Position numbers and translations under genes: made by a program | Assembly (NCBI RefSeq): GCF_029239295.1 | Contig: NZ_JAQZBC010000003.1 | Span: 124,001-188,000 of the forward strand | Direction of reading: 5' to 3' | Source of the DNA: Sphingomonas sp. | Lineage (GTDB): Bacteria > Pseudomonadota > Alphaproteobacteria > Sphingomonadales > Sphingomonadaceae | Length of the DNA stretch: 64,000 nt | In this document: piece by piece, positions 34,849-46,047 of the stretch | How the letters are laid out: every line of letters begins with the position of its first letter | Position numbering within the stretch: the first letter of the stretch is position 1 | The notes under the pieces: generated by a model | What the model was told of the DNA's origin: nothing | Databases searched by the model: none | The model's input: only the letters and a program-made list of their open reading frames with translations

Positions 34849-35956
34849 CGCCGATCCGGAGCAGGTGAGCGCCGCCGCGGCGGACGATGTGGCCGATCGG
34901 CTGCGGTTGATCCGAACTGCCGGCGTTGGTCCGGTCACCTATCGCCAGTTGTTGCGCCGCTTCGGCACCGCCCGCGCCGCGATCGAGGCGCTGCCTGAAC
35001 TCGCGCGCCGCGGCGGTGGCCGGGTGCGAACACCAGCCGACCCGCGAGTGATCGAGCGCGAGGTGGCGCAGGTCGCCAGGTTGGACGCCCGGCACATTTT
35101 TCAGGGCGATCGCGACTATCCTCCGCTGCTGGCGACATTGGCCGATGCCCCTGCCGTACTGACGGTACGCGGGTGCATTCCCGATCCCGCCGCCCCGAGC
35201 ATTGCGATCGTCGGTGCGCGCAACGCTTCGGCGGCGGCGTGCCGGTTCGCGCGCGGGCTGGCGCACGATCTGGCCAGCGAAGGCGCCGTCGTGGTGTCGG
35301 GCCTCGCGCGCGGGATCGATACAGCTGCACACGTCGGCGCCGGCCCGGCCACGGTCGCGGTGATCGCCGGAGGCATCGACGTCGCCTATCCGCCCGAGAA
35401 CGCGGCACTGCAGGAACGGATCGCGGCAGAGGCGTTGCTGGTCGCTGAAATGCCGGTCGGCACCGAACCGCGCGCGCGTCACTTCCCGCATCGCAACCGG
35501 ATCATCGCCGGCTGGGCGCATGGCACGATGGTGGTGGAGGCGGCGCCGAAATCGGGGTCGCTCATCACCGCGCGTCTGGCCGGCGAGGCGGGACGCGATG
35601 TGATGGCGGTGCCCGGCAGCCCGCTGGATCCGCGCGCGCAAGGATGCAATCTGCTGATTCGCGACGGTGCGACGCTGATCCAGAATGCGCAGGACGTTTT
35701 GGAGCAGATCCGCCCGTTCGACCCGCGGGTGGTACGCGCGCCCGTTCTGCCGTTCGAGGTGCAGCCGCCGGCTGATGCCGACGATCAGGCGCGACGCGGC
35801 GTCGTCGCGCTGCTTGGCCCAGTTGCGACCCCGGTCGACGAAGTGATCCGCCAATCGGGTGTCCCCGCCGCTGTCGTGCAGATGGTATTGCTCGAACTGG
35901 AGATCGCGGGACGGCTGGAGCGCCACGCAGGCGGTCGGGTCAGCCTCGTCGGTTGA
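34841..35956 (+). CDS. dprA: DNA-processing protein DprA
   Basis: A 371-residue protein that loads RecA on incoming single-stranded DNA during transformation. It has the SAM-like N-terminal domain (DRLRLIRTAGVGPVTYRQLL), the Rossmann-like core (IVGARNASAAACRFARGLAH, VVSGLARGIDTAAHVGA, VIAGGIDVAYPPENAAL, PHRNRIIAGW) and a C-terminal winged helix (VDEVIRQSGVPAAVVQMVLL). GTG start overlaps the plsY stop, so the two are translationally coupled. A hairpin at 35959-35980 follows. Confidence 0.95.
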   Translation: MADADPEQVSAAAADDVADRLRLIRTAGVGPVTYRQLLRRFGTARAAIEALPELARRGGGRVRTPADPRVIEREVAQVARLDARHIFQGDRDYPPLLATLADAPAVLTVRGCIPDPAAPSIAIVGARNASAAACRFARGLAHDLASEGAVVVSGLARGIDTAAHVGAGPATVAVIAGGIDVAYPPENAALQERIAAEALLVAEMPVGTEPRARHFPHRNRIIAGWAHGTMVVEAAPKSGSLITARLAGEAGRDVMAVPGSPLDPRAQGCNLLIRDGATLIQNAQDVLEQIRPFDPRVVRAPVLPFEVQPPADADDQARRGVVALLGPVATPVDEVIRQSGVPAAVVQMVLLELEIAGRLERHAGGRVSLVG

Positions 35957-35958
35957 CC

Positions 35959-35980
35959 GCCGCCTGAAAGCTCAGGCGGC
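35959..35980. terminator. Hairpin shared by convergent dprA and Crp/Fnr gene ends
   Basis: A perfect 9-bp stem GCCGCCTGA/TCAGGCGGC around an AAGC loop, beginning two bases after the dprA stop. Its right arm contains the stop codon of the convergent Crp/Fnr gene (35972-35974). No T-run is present on either side. It probably ends or stabilises both transcripts. Confidence 0.45.
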
Positions 35981-36706
35981 CGGGGGCAGCCAGGACAGGT
36001 CTAGCCCCGACAACCGATCATTGTAATTGGCCGATCGCGCCAGCCGCTGTTCGTCGAGGAAGGTCACGCGCCCCGAATCGCGGCGGATCAATGCCTCATT
36101 CTCCAGCTGCCGCAGCATGCGGTTTACGTGCACGGCGGTAAGCCCCGTCGCGTCGCCGATCTCTTCCTGCGTCAATCCCAGGATGAAGCTGCTGTCGATC
36201 GTGGGATCGAGCCGGCGCAGGCGATTGCGAACTTCCAGCAGAACCGACGCGACGCGCGCCTTGGCGGAGGTGCGCCCGAGCGCGGCGATCCGATCGGTCA
36301 GCATGGCACGTTCGGCCTGGTCGAAGGCGACGATCACGGTGAACAGGCGCGGCTGTTCCAGCGCGAGCCGAGTCATCAGCGGTCGATCGAACGGGCACAC
36401 CACGCTGTCCGCCAGCGCGCCAATCGTCTCGGGCACGCGCGAAAAGACCAGTGCCGGCAGCGCGATCACATCGCCGGGAAAGATGAAGCGCAGGATCTGG
36501 CGACTGCCATCGGGCAGGATGACATAGCTCATCATCATCCCGCTGCGCAGGATGAACAGCTCCCCCGCCGGATCATTCTCGCGCACCAGCGTGGCGCCGC
36601 GCCGCAACGCGCGCTCACGCTCCTCCAGCCGCAGCAACGCTGCGCGCTCGCAATTGGATAACGGGACAAAGTCACCGAGACGTTCGGCAAAACAGCTACT
36701 TGGCAC
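35972..36706 (-). CDS. Crp/Fnr-family transcriptional regulator
   Basis: A 244-residue regulator with an N-terminal cyclic-nucleotide-type sensor domain (RRGATLVRENDPAGELFILR, DGSRQILRFIFPGDVIALPA), a dimerisation helix (LTDRIAALGRTSAKARVASV) and a C-terminal HTH_Crp (LGLTQEEIGDATGLTAVHVN). The Fnr iron-sulfur cysteine spacing is absent, so it is not an Fnr sensor. Start is GTG at 36706 with a weak ribosome site. The C-terminal tail (SGLDLSWLPPAA) is short and hydrophobic. The inducer and targets are unknown; murA is divergent. Confidence 0.9.
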   Translation of the reverse strand: MPSSCFAERLGDFVPLSNCERAALLRLEERERALRRGATLVRENDPAGELFILRSGMMMSYVILPDGSRQILRFIFPGDVIALPALVFSRVPETIGALADSVVCPFDRPLMTRLALEQPRLFTVIVAFDQAERAMLTDRIAALGRTSAKARVASVLLEVRNRLRRLDPTIDSSFILGLTQEEIGDATGLTAVHVNRMLRQLENEALIRRDSGRVTFLDEQRLARSANYNDRLSGLDLSWLPPAA

Positions 36707-36833
36707 GCGTGAAGAGCCCCCTTGGGAACAGAGAACGCTAGTCGTGTCGGGGCTGGTGCCGCATTAAAGTCGATCAACATCGTTACGCGGCCGTCGCTTG
36801 GCGAGCGTGGCCAGGTTCGGTAGATGCACCCCG

Positions 36834-38132
36834 ATGGACCGTATCCTTATTCGCGGCGGCAATCGCCTGTCGGGCAAGCTGCCGATCTCTGGCGCCAAGA
36901 ACGCAGCGCTCACCCTGATGCCTTGTGCGCTGCTGACGGATGAGCCGTTGACGCTACGGAATCTGCCGCGTCTGGCCGATGTCGATGGCTTTGGTCACTT
37001 GCTCAATCAGCTCGGCGCATCGACCGCGATCGAGGGCACACGCCCCGACGAATTCGGGCGGGTGATGACGATCCGCACGGGTCAACTGACGTCCACCGAG
37101 GCGCCGTATGACATTGTGCGAAAAATGCGTGCGTCCATCCTCGTGCTGGGGCCGATCCTGGCGCGGGCCGGCGAAGCGCGCGTGTCGCTGCCGGGTGGCT
37201 GCGCGATCGGCAACCGTCCGATCGATCTTCACCTGAAGGCGCTGGAGGCAATCGGGGCCGAACTGGAGATGAGTGCGGGCTATGTCACTGCGCGCGCGCC
37301 CAAGACGGCGTCGGGCAGTGCCCGGCTGAGCGGGGGGCGCTATCGCTTCCCGGTCGTGTCGGTCGGCGCCACCGAGAACGTCGTGATGGCCGCGGTAACG
37401 GCGAAGGGTAGCTCGCGCATCGAAAATGCCGCGCGCGAGCCCGAGATCGTCGACCTGTGCCGCTGCCTGGTCGCAATGGGCGCGCAGATCGAGGGGATCG
37501 GCACCGAGACACTGGAGATCGAGGGCGTCGATCGCCTGCACGGTGCCACCTATGCCGTGATGCCCGACCGGATCGAGGCGGGCAGCTATGCCTGCGCCGC
37601 GGCGATCACTGGCGGCAGCCTGGAACTGGTCAACGTCGATGCCGAAAGCATGGGCGCTACGTTGGCCGCGCTGGCGGATGCCGGCGTGCTGATCGAGCTG
37701 AAGAAAAATGCGGTGTGCGTAACCGCGCAGGGGCCGCTCCAGCCGCTGACGCTGACCACCGCGCCCTTCCCCGGCTTTGCCACCGACATGCAGGCGCAGT
37801 TCATGGCGATGCTGTGCAAGGCCGAAGGCGCGAGCGTGCTGACCGAGACGATCTTCGAGAACCGCTACATGCACGTGCCCGAACTGGCGCGAATGGGCGC
37901 TGACATCACCGTTACCGGAAGGACCGCGGTGGTGCGCGGTGTCGACCGGCTGGTCGGGGCGCCGGTGATGGCGACGGACCTGCGCGCCTCGATGAGCCTG
38001 ATCCTCGCCGGCCTCGCCGCAGAGGGCGAGACGTCAGTCAATCGCGTCTATCACCTCGACCGCGGGTACGAGCGGCTGGAAGAGAAGCTGTCGGCCGTCG
38101 GCGCGGATATTGAACGCGTCAGCGACGGCTGA
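36834..38132 (+). CDS. murA: UDP-N-acetylglucosamine 1-carboxyvinyltransferase
   Basis: A 432-residue enzyme adding PEP's enolpyruvyl to UDP-GlcNAc, the first committed step of peptidoglycan synthesis. The catalytic cysteine is in [17 protein letters not shown] (the fosfomycin target residue). N-terminus is [20 protein letters not shown] and the C-terminal domain ends [23 protein letters not shown] 36834 starts the conserved sequence; the open frame begins at 36798. Confidence 0.97.
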   Translation: MDRILIRGGNRLSGKLPISGAKNAALTLMPCALLTDEPLTLRNLPRLADVDGFGHLLNQLGASTAIEGTRPDEFGRVMTIRTGQLTSTEAPYDIVRKMRASILVLGPILARAGEARVSLPGGCAIGNRPIDLHLKALEAIGAELEMSAGYVTARAPKTASGSARLSGGRYRFPVVSVGATENVVMAAVTAKGSSRIENAAREPEIVDLCRCLVAMGAQIEGIGTETLEIEGVDRLHGATYAVMPDRIEAGSYACAAAITGGSLELVNVDAESMGATLAALADAGVLIELKKNAVCVTAQGPLQPLTLTTAPFPGFATDMQAQFMAMLCKAEGASVLTETIFENRYMHVPELARMGADITVTGRTAVVRGVDRLVGAPVMATDLRASMSLILAGLAAEGETSVNRVYHLDRGYERLEEKLSAVGADIERVSDG

Positions 38133-38177
38133 CACCCACGGCCCCCCTTCCGCCGGGCAGATAGGCGGGCAAGTGAC

Positions 38178-39638
38178 TCAGCGGAGCGCGACGGCCTCGC
38201 GGTCAAGCTCCGCGGTTTCGGCCGCGTAGCTTGCGCAATCCCCCGCCCAATTCTGATACACGCGGCCGTTCGCGGCCTTGTACCAGCTGCGGCAGTGCGG
38301 ATCCGCCCATACCGTGGCGGACAGCAACTGCGTGATCCGATCGTTGAAGCGGCGCTGTCCGTCGGGTGTCACGCCTGCGGCCTTGGCCTTCTCTGCCTCC
38401 AATTCGGCCAGCGTCTTCAGCATGTAGCCCACCTGCTGCTCGATCATGAAGCTGATCGAATTGTGGCCGAGATTGGTGTTCGGGCCGTAGAGCATGAACA
38501 TGTTGGGGAAGCCCGACACCATGATGCCGAGATACGCCTCCGGCCCGTCCTTCCATGTCTCCTTTAGCGTCTGACCATTTTCGCCCACGACCTCCATCGA
38601 CCAGTCCCATTGCGTCGTTTCGAAGCCGGTGGCGAAGATCAGGACGTCGAGTTCGTGGAAGCCATCCTTGGTGCGCACGCCATTGGTCTCGATCCGCTCG
38701 ATCGCGGAGGTTTCCAGCGTCACGTTGTCGCGCATCAGCGCGGGGTAGAAATCGTCGGTGATCAGGATGCGCTTGCAGCCGATAGGGTAATCGGGCGTGA
38801 GCTTCTCGCGTAGCTCCGGATCGGGCACCTGCGCGGCGAGATGATCCAGCGCCGTGCGCGTGTAAGCCGCGCGCCCCTCGGGCGTCCATTTGAACGCCTG
38901 CCAGAAGTAGTTGTCGGCATTGTCGAAGATCGCGGCGCGCTGCTGCGCGCCAAGCTTCATCGCCATTTCGAGGTTGGTCGCCATCAGCGCCTTTGTCTCG
39001 GGCGTCACATGCTGATCGTTGCGCGGGACGACCCAATTGGGCGTACGCTGGAACACGACCAGCTCGCCGGCGACCTTGGCCACTTCTGGGATCAGCTGCA
39101 CCGCGCTTGCCGCCGATCCGATCACGCCGACGCGCTTACCGGTCAGGTCGACGCTGTCGTCCCATGCCGCCGCATGCCATTTCGCGCCCGCAAAGTCGTG
39201 CACACCGGGAATTTGGGGAAAGCAGGGCCGGCTCAGCTGGCCAAGCGCGGGTACGATCGCGTCAAAGGTCTCGCGTGCGCCCTTCTCGGTCTCGACGGTC
39301 CAGGTACCATCGCCGTCGTTCCACACCGCCTTGGTCACGCCCTCGTTCAGATGCAGGGCATCGGACAGGCCGAACTGGTCGACGAGGCTCTTGGTATAAT
39401 CGTGGATCTCTGGACCACGCGCGTAATTGTGGCTCCAGTTCGGATTGGGCGCGAAGCTGAACTGATAGAGGATCGCCGGCACGTCGCAGGCGACGCCGGG
39501 ATAGCGATTGGCGCGCCAGGTGCCGCCTACCGAATCGGCATGTTCGTACACGGTGACGTCGTGGCCCGCCTCGCGGCCCTTGATGGCGGCGCACAAGCCG
39601 CCCATTCCCGCACCGATTACCGCGATCCGCTTGCTCAT
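38178..39638 (-). CDS. Baeyer-Villiger-type flavin monooxygenase
   Basis: A 486-residue FAD- and NADPH-dependent monooxygenase. It has the FAD fold RIAVIGAGMGGLCAAIKGRE, an aromatic-residue loop (RYPGVACDVPAILYQFSFAP), the Baeyer-Villiger fingerprint FAGAKWHAAAWDD (FxGxxxHxxxWD type), and a second nucleotide fold GVIGSAASAVQLIPEVA. These enzymes turn ketones or aldehydes into esters, or oxidise soft nucleophiles. The substrate is unknown; neighbours (murA, a glycine-zipper lipoprotein) give no pathway. Confidence 0.88.
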   Translation of the reverse strand: MSKRIAVIGAGMGGLCAAIKGREAGHDVTVYEHADSVGGTWRANRYPGVACDVPAILYQFSFAPNPNWSHNYARGPEIHDYTKSLVDQFGLSDALHLNEGVTKAVWNDGDGTWTVETEKGARETFDAIVPALGQLSRPCFPQIPGVHDFAGAKWHAAAWDDSVDLTGKRVGVIGSAASAVQLIPEVAKVAGELVVFQRTPNWVVPRNDQHVTPETKALMATNLEMAMKLGAQQRAAIFDNADNYFWQAFKWTPEGRAAYTRTALDHLAAQVPDPELREKLTPDYPIGCKRILITDDFYPALMRDNVTLETSAIERIETNGVRTKDGFHELDVLIFATGFETTQWDWSMEVVGENGQTLKETWKDGPEAYLGIMVSGFPNMFMLYGPNTNLGHNSISFMIEQQVGYMLKTLAELEAEKAKAAGVTPDGQRRFNDRITQLLSATVWADPHCRSWYKAANGRVYQNWAGDCASYAAETAELDREAVALR

Positions 39639-39732
39639 CCACTCTCTCCGCTTGCGGTCTTTGCCGCTCGGGAAGCACGATGCCGTGTCGCGCGCTTGGA
39701 GGGAAGAGGGTTTAAGTCACTCGCGTTAGTTC

Positions 39733-39776
39733 GCCGCCCACTCACCCGTCCGTCGCGACGAACGGGTGAGTGCGGC
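39733..39776 (-). terminator. Long hairpin after the glycine-zipper gene
   Basis: A stem of sixteen pairs with one bulged C (GCCGC-C-CACTCACCCGT with ACGGGTGAGTGCGGC) and a twelve-base loop. It begins eight bases after the stop of the minus-strand glycine-zipper gene and lies before the monooxygenase start. No T-run. Likely a transcript end or processing hairpin. Confidence 0.45.
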
Positions 39777-39783
39777 CATCGGC

Positions 39784-40191
39784 TTAACGGCAGCGAACGT
39801 TGTTCTTGTCGATCGCCTGGCCCAGCGCGGACCCGCCCGCACCACCCAGGATCGCGCCCAGTACGCCCGAGCCACCTGGCTTGATGATGGTGCCAAGCAC
39901 GCCGCCGGCAATGCCGCCGACGATCAGACCGGTCGTGCCGTCATCACGACGGCAGTAATAGCGGCCATCGCGGCCGGCATAGATGCGGTCATTTTCCGAA
40001 AGGCGACGTTCGCGATAGCGGCGGTCGTCGCGATAGTAGCGCGACGCATCATAGTCGCCGTAAGCGGGATCGGGCCGGTTGTAGTCGTAGCCGCCGTAGC
40101 CGCCGCCCCAGCCGCGACGCGGACCATCGTCGCCCGTGCACCCCGTAACCATCACCGCCGCACCGATCGCGGCCAACGCAACACTCCGCAT
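39784..40191 (-). CDS. Glycine-zipper outer-membrane-type lipoprotein
   Basis: A 135-residue lipoprotein. The signal ends MVTGC (lipobox), and the mature N-terminal half is rich in Gly, Tyr, Asp and Arg (GWGGGYGGYDYNRPDPAYGD). The C-terminal third is a glycine-zipper pair (LIVGGIAGGVLGTIIKPGGS, GVLGAILGGAGGSALGQAID), as in the SlyB/YMGG group of small envelope proteins. The central stretch has many Arg/Tyr (YYRDDRRYRERR). It is a single gene with its own hairpin; an envelope-structure or stress role is inferred. Confidence 0.85.
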   Translation of the reverse strand: MRSVALAAIGAAVMVTGCTGDDGPRRGWGGGYGGYDYNRPDPAYGDYDASRYYRDDRRYRERRLSENDRIYAGRDGRYYCRRDDGTTGLIVGGIAGGVLGTIIKPGGSGVLGAILGGAGGSALGQAIDKNNVRCR

Positions 40192-40363
40192 CGTTTCCTC
40201 CGTCTTGTTTTGGATGAAACGGTAATGGCTGGCGCGGGCGAATGGTTGCGCGACTGATATTGACTTCGCGCCGATCCCGAACGGCGCTGGAGGCGCCGGT
40301 CGCTCTACGGAAAGAGGCGGGCGGCGGGCACTTCAGCGCCGCGCCGCCCGGTATCCTGTTGCG

Positions 40364-42628
<2,265 letters not shown>

Positions 42629-42701
42629 TGCGCCCCCGGCCGAAGGTTTCGAGCCGGACCTTTAGGGGGAAGGCGGGAGGATGAAAACCGCCGGTTTCGG
42701 T

Positions 42702-43196
42702 TCAAAGCAGCGCGGCTTCCCCGCGTTCGAGCGCGAGCAGCAATTGCTTGTTCGGCAGTCCGCCGCCGAAGCCGGTGAGCGTGCCGTTGCTGCCGATCAC
42801 GCGGTGACACGGCGTGACGATGGGGATCGGGTTGCGGCCGTTCGCAGCGCCGACTGCTCGGGTGGCGGTGGGGCGGCCGATCGCGCGGGCAATGTCGGCG
42901 TAGCTGCGCGTTTCGCCATAAGGGATGGTGAGAAGCGCGCGCCACACGTCGCGCTGGAACTCCGTGCCGACCGGATCGAGCGGCAGATCGAAGGTGGTGC
43001 GCGTGCCGGCGAAATATTCCTCCAGCTGGCTGACGGCGGCAGCGATGACGGGATGATCCGGATCCGCGCGCCGCGGAGCATAGCGCGCCTGCATCGCCGC
43101 ATCGTCATCCCACAGGATTGCGGCAAGCCCGGCGTCGCTGGCGATCAGCGTGAGATCGCCGGTGGGCGAGGGGATGGTGGCGGTCGCAAATGTCAT
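42702..43196 (-). CDS. ogt: Methylated-DNA-[protein]-cysteine S-methyltransferase
   Basis: A 164-residue suicide repair protein taking methyl groups from O6-methylguanine. The active-site cysteine is in IVTPCHRVIGSNGTLTGFGG (PCHRV), with an Ogt-like N-terminal domain (VWRALLTIPYGETRSYADIA binding helix region). It is separated from maeB by 73 bases and is divergent from mutS, so two DNA-repair genes share this spacer. Confidence 0.94.
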   Translation of the reverse strand: MTFATATIPSPTGDLTLIASDAGLAAILWDDDAAMQARYAPRRADPDHPVIAAAVSQLEEYFAGTRTTFDLPLDPVGTEFQRDVWRALLTIPYGETRSYADIARAIGRPTATRAVGAANGRNPIPIVTPCHRVIGSNGTLTGFGGGLPNKQLLLALERGEAALL

Positions 43197-43372
43197 GGCG
43201 CGGCTCCTTCGGCGTCACCTTAATAGCGGCAGGGCGAGCGTGCGTCCCGATGTTTGCGGCCAAAGCGCCACTCGTCAGCGGCGGCATGTCTGGCTAGACG
43301 GGGGGACCCGCCCGGCGGCGCTACGCCCGCCTACCCGCATCCGCATCTCATCCGTTTCGACACCCGGAAACC

Positions 43373-45994
43373 ATGGCCGAACCCACCGCTCCCACGCCGA
43401 TGATGGCGCAATATCTGGCGCTCAAGGAAGAAGCGGGCGATTGCCTGCTGTTCTATCGCATGGGTGATTTCTTCGAGCTGTTCTTCGAGGATGCGCGGAT
43501 CGCGAGCGGCGTGCTCGACATCGCGCTGACGGCGCGCGGGGAACATGCCGGCGAGAAGATCCCGATGTGCGGCGTGCCGGTGCATGCGGCGACGGCGTAT
43601 CTCCAGCGGCTGATCAAGGCGGGGCACCGCGTGGCGATCGCGGAGCAGACCGAAAGTCCGGAGGAAGCACGCAAGGCGCGCGGATCGAAGGCGCTGGTGA
43701 ACCGCGCGATCATCCGCTTCGTCACCGCGGGGACGCTGACCGAGGAAGCGCTGCTCGATGCGCGCGCGGCGAACTGGTGCGTGGCGGTGGGCGAGGTGGC
43801 GGGCGGCGTCGGCATCGCGGCAGCCGATGTGTCGACCGGGCGGTTCGAGGTGATCGCCTGTTCGCCGCAGGCGCTGGGCGCGGAGCTTGCCCGGCTGGCG
43901 GCGGCGGAAGTGGTCGCGGCGGAAGGGAGCGACGCGCCGGCGACGGTGTGGCGGCCGCGCGGCGAATTCGACAGCGCGCGGGGCGAGGAGCGGTTGAAGC
44001 GGCTGCACGGCGTGGCGACGCTCGACGGCTTCGGCCAGTTCGATCGCGCGATGCTGGCCGCGGCGGGCGGGCTGATCGCCTACCTCGACCATAATGGGAA
44101 GGGCACGCTGCCGTTCCTGCGCGCGCCGGTGATCCGCCGCAGCGCCGAGACGATGGCGATCGACGCAGCGACGCGCGAGAGCCTGGAGCTGACCTGCACC
44201 GCCGGCGGCACGCGCAAGGGCAGCCTGCTCGATGCGGTGGACCGCACGGTGACCGGGGCGGGCGCGCGGCTGCTGGCGGCCGACATCGGTGCCCCGCTGA
44301 TGGACAGGGCAGCGATCGAGGCGCGGCTGGCGCTGGTGACGCTGTTCCACGACGATGGCGACATGCGCGCCCGGCTGCGCGAGCGGTTGCGTGCGCTGCC
44401 CGATATCGGCCGCGCGATCGGGCGGCTGGTGGCGGGGCGAGGCAGCCCGCGTGATCTGGGGCAGCTGCGTGACGGACTGGACGGCGCGTGGCTGCTGGCG
44501 GAGACGCTGCAATCGATCGAGGCGCAGCTGGTGGACGGGGCAGGCAGCGATCTGCTCGCTCAGCTGACCCCGCGGCTGCGTGGGCATGGCGAGCTGATCG
44601 ACCTCCTCAAGCGCGCACTGGTGCCTTCGCCGCCGATCGACGCGGCGAACGGCGGCTTCATTGCCGAAGGCTATGACGCGGCGCTCGACGACCTGCGCGA
44701 TGCGGGATCGGGCGGGCGCAAGGCGATTGCGGCGCTGGAGGCGCGCTATCGCACCGAGACCGGGATCAACGCGCTGAAGATCCGGCACAACAATGTGCTT
44801 GGCTATCATGTCGAGGTGCCGGCGAAGAATGCCGAGGCGCTGATGAAGCCCGACAGCGGCTTCACCCATCGCCAGACGATGGCGGGCGCGGTGCGCTTCA
44901 ACGCGCCCGAGTTGCACGAGGTGGCGAGCCGGGTCACGCAGGCGGGGGCGCATGCGGTGGCGGCGGAGGCGGCGCATCTCGAGGATCTGATCGCGGCTGC
45001 GCTCGCCCGCGCCGAGCCGATCGCGGCGACGGCGGATGCGCTGGCGCGGCTGGACGTCGCGGCCGGGCTGGCGGAGCGCGCGGCGGAGGGCGGCTGGGCG
45101 CGGCCCGCTCTGGTGGAGCATCCGTGCTTCGAGATCATCGGCGGGCGGCATCCGGTGGTGGAGGCGGCAGTGGCGAAGGCAGGCGAGCGGTTCGTCGCCA
45201 ACGACTGTACGCTGTCCGAAACGTCGCGGCTGTGGCTCGTGACGGGCCCGAACATGGGCGGCAAGTCGACGTTCCTGCGCCAGAATGCGCTGATCGCGGT
45301 GCTGGCGCAGGCCGGGAGCTATGTGCCCGCGACGAGCGCGACGTTGGGGCTGGTCGATCGGCTGTTCAGCCGCGTCGGCGCGTCGGACAATCTGGCGCGC
45401 GGGCGATCGACCTTCATGGTCGAGATGGTGGAGACCGCCGCGATCCTGGCGCAGGCGACGCCGCAGAGCTTCGTGATCCTTGACGAGGTGGGGCGCGGCA
45501 CGTCGACCTATGACGGGCTCGCGATCGCCTGGGCCGTGGTGGAGGCGATCCATGAGGACAATCGCTGCCGCTGCCTGTTCGCGACGCATTACCACGAACT
45601 GACGCGGCTGGCGGAGCGCTGCGACGCGCTGTCGCTGCACCATGTGCGGGCGCGCGAGTGGAAGGGCGAGCTGGTGCTGCTGCACGAGTTGGCCGATGGG
45701 CCGGCGGATCGCAGCTATGGCCTCGCCGTCGCGCGGCTGGCCGGGATGCCGCCGGCGACGGTGGCGCGCGCGAAGGCGGTGCTGGCGAAGCTGGAGGCGG
45801 GGCGCGCCAAGACGGGCGGGCTGGCCGCGGGGCTGGACGATCTGCCGCTGTTTGCCGCCGCTGCGGCCGCCGTGCCGGAGGAGACGGTGGATCCGCTGCG
45901 CGCGGCGGTGGAGGATCTGGATGTCGATGCGCTCTCCCCTCGCGAGGCGCTGGACCAGCTCTATCGGCTGAAGGGTATCGTGCGGGAGGCGTGA
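43373..45994 (+). CDS. mutS: DNA mismatch repair protein MutS
   Basis: An 873-residue mismatch-recognition ATPase. The mismatch-binding N-terminal Phe-x-Glu is in YRMGDFFELFFEDA, with connector, core/lever and clamp domains (LKIRHNNVLGYHVEVPAKNA) and an ATPase domain with Walker A VTGPNMGGKSTFLRQNALIA, FMVEMVETAAILAQATPQSF and the Walker B VILDEVGRGTSTYDGLAIAW. Full length for the family. It has its own divergent spacer with ogt. Confidence 0.97.
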   Translation: MAEPTAPTPMMAQYLALKEEAGDCLLFYRMGDFFELFFEDARIASGVLDIALTARGEHAGEKIPMCGVPVHAATAYLQRLIKAGHRVAIAEQTESPEEARKARGSKALVNRAIIRFVTAGTLTEEALLDARAANWCVAVGEVAGGVGIAAADVSTGRFEVIACSPQALGAELARLAAAEVVAAEGSDAPATVWRPRGEFDSARGEERLKRLHGVATLDGFGQFDRAMLAAAGGLIAYLDHNGKGTLPFLRAPVIRRSAETMAIDAATRESLELTCTAGGTRKGSLLDAVDRTVTGAGARLLAADIGAPLMDRAAIEARLALVTLFHDDGDMRARLRERLRALPDIGRAIGRLVAGRGSPRDLGQLRDGLDGAWLLAETLQSIEAQLVDGAGSDLLAQLTPRLRGHGELIDLLKRALVPSPPIDAANGGFIAEGYDAALDDLRDAGSGGRKAIAALEARYRTETGINALKIRHNNVLGYHVEVPAKNAEALMKPDSGFTHRQTMAGAVRFNAPELHEVASRVTQAGAHAVAAEAAHLEDLIAAALARAEPIAATADALARLDVAAGLAERAAEGGWARPALVEHPCFEIIGGRHPVVEAAVAKAGERFVANDCTLSETSRLWLVTGPNMGGKSTFLRQNALIAVLAQAGSYVPATSATLGLVDRLFSRVGASDNLARGRSTFMVEMVETAAILAQATPQSFVILDEVGRGTSTYDGLAIAWAVVEAIHEDNRCRCLFATHYHELTRLAERCDALSLHHVRAREWKGELVLLHELADGPADRSYGLAVARLAGMPPATVARAKAVLAKLEAGRAKTGGLAAGLDDLPLFAAAAAAVPEETVDPLRAAVEDLDVDALSPREALDQLYRLKGIVREA

Positions 45995-46047
45995 AGGCAC
46001 GCGCGCCCGCTTGATCCCCTGCCGCCGCGCCCCGATATGCGGGCACG

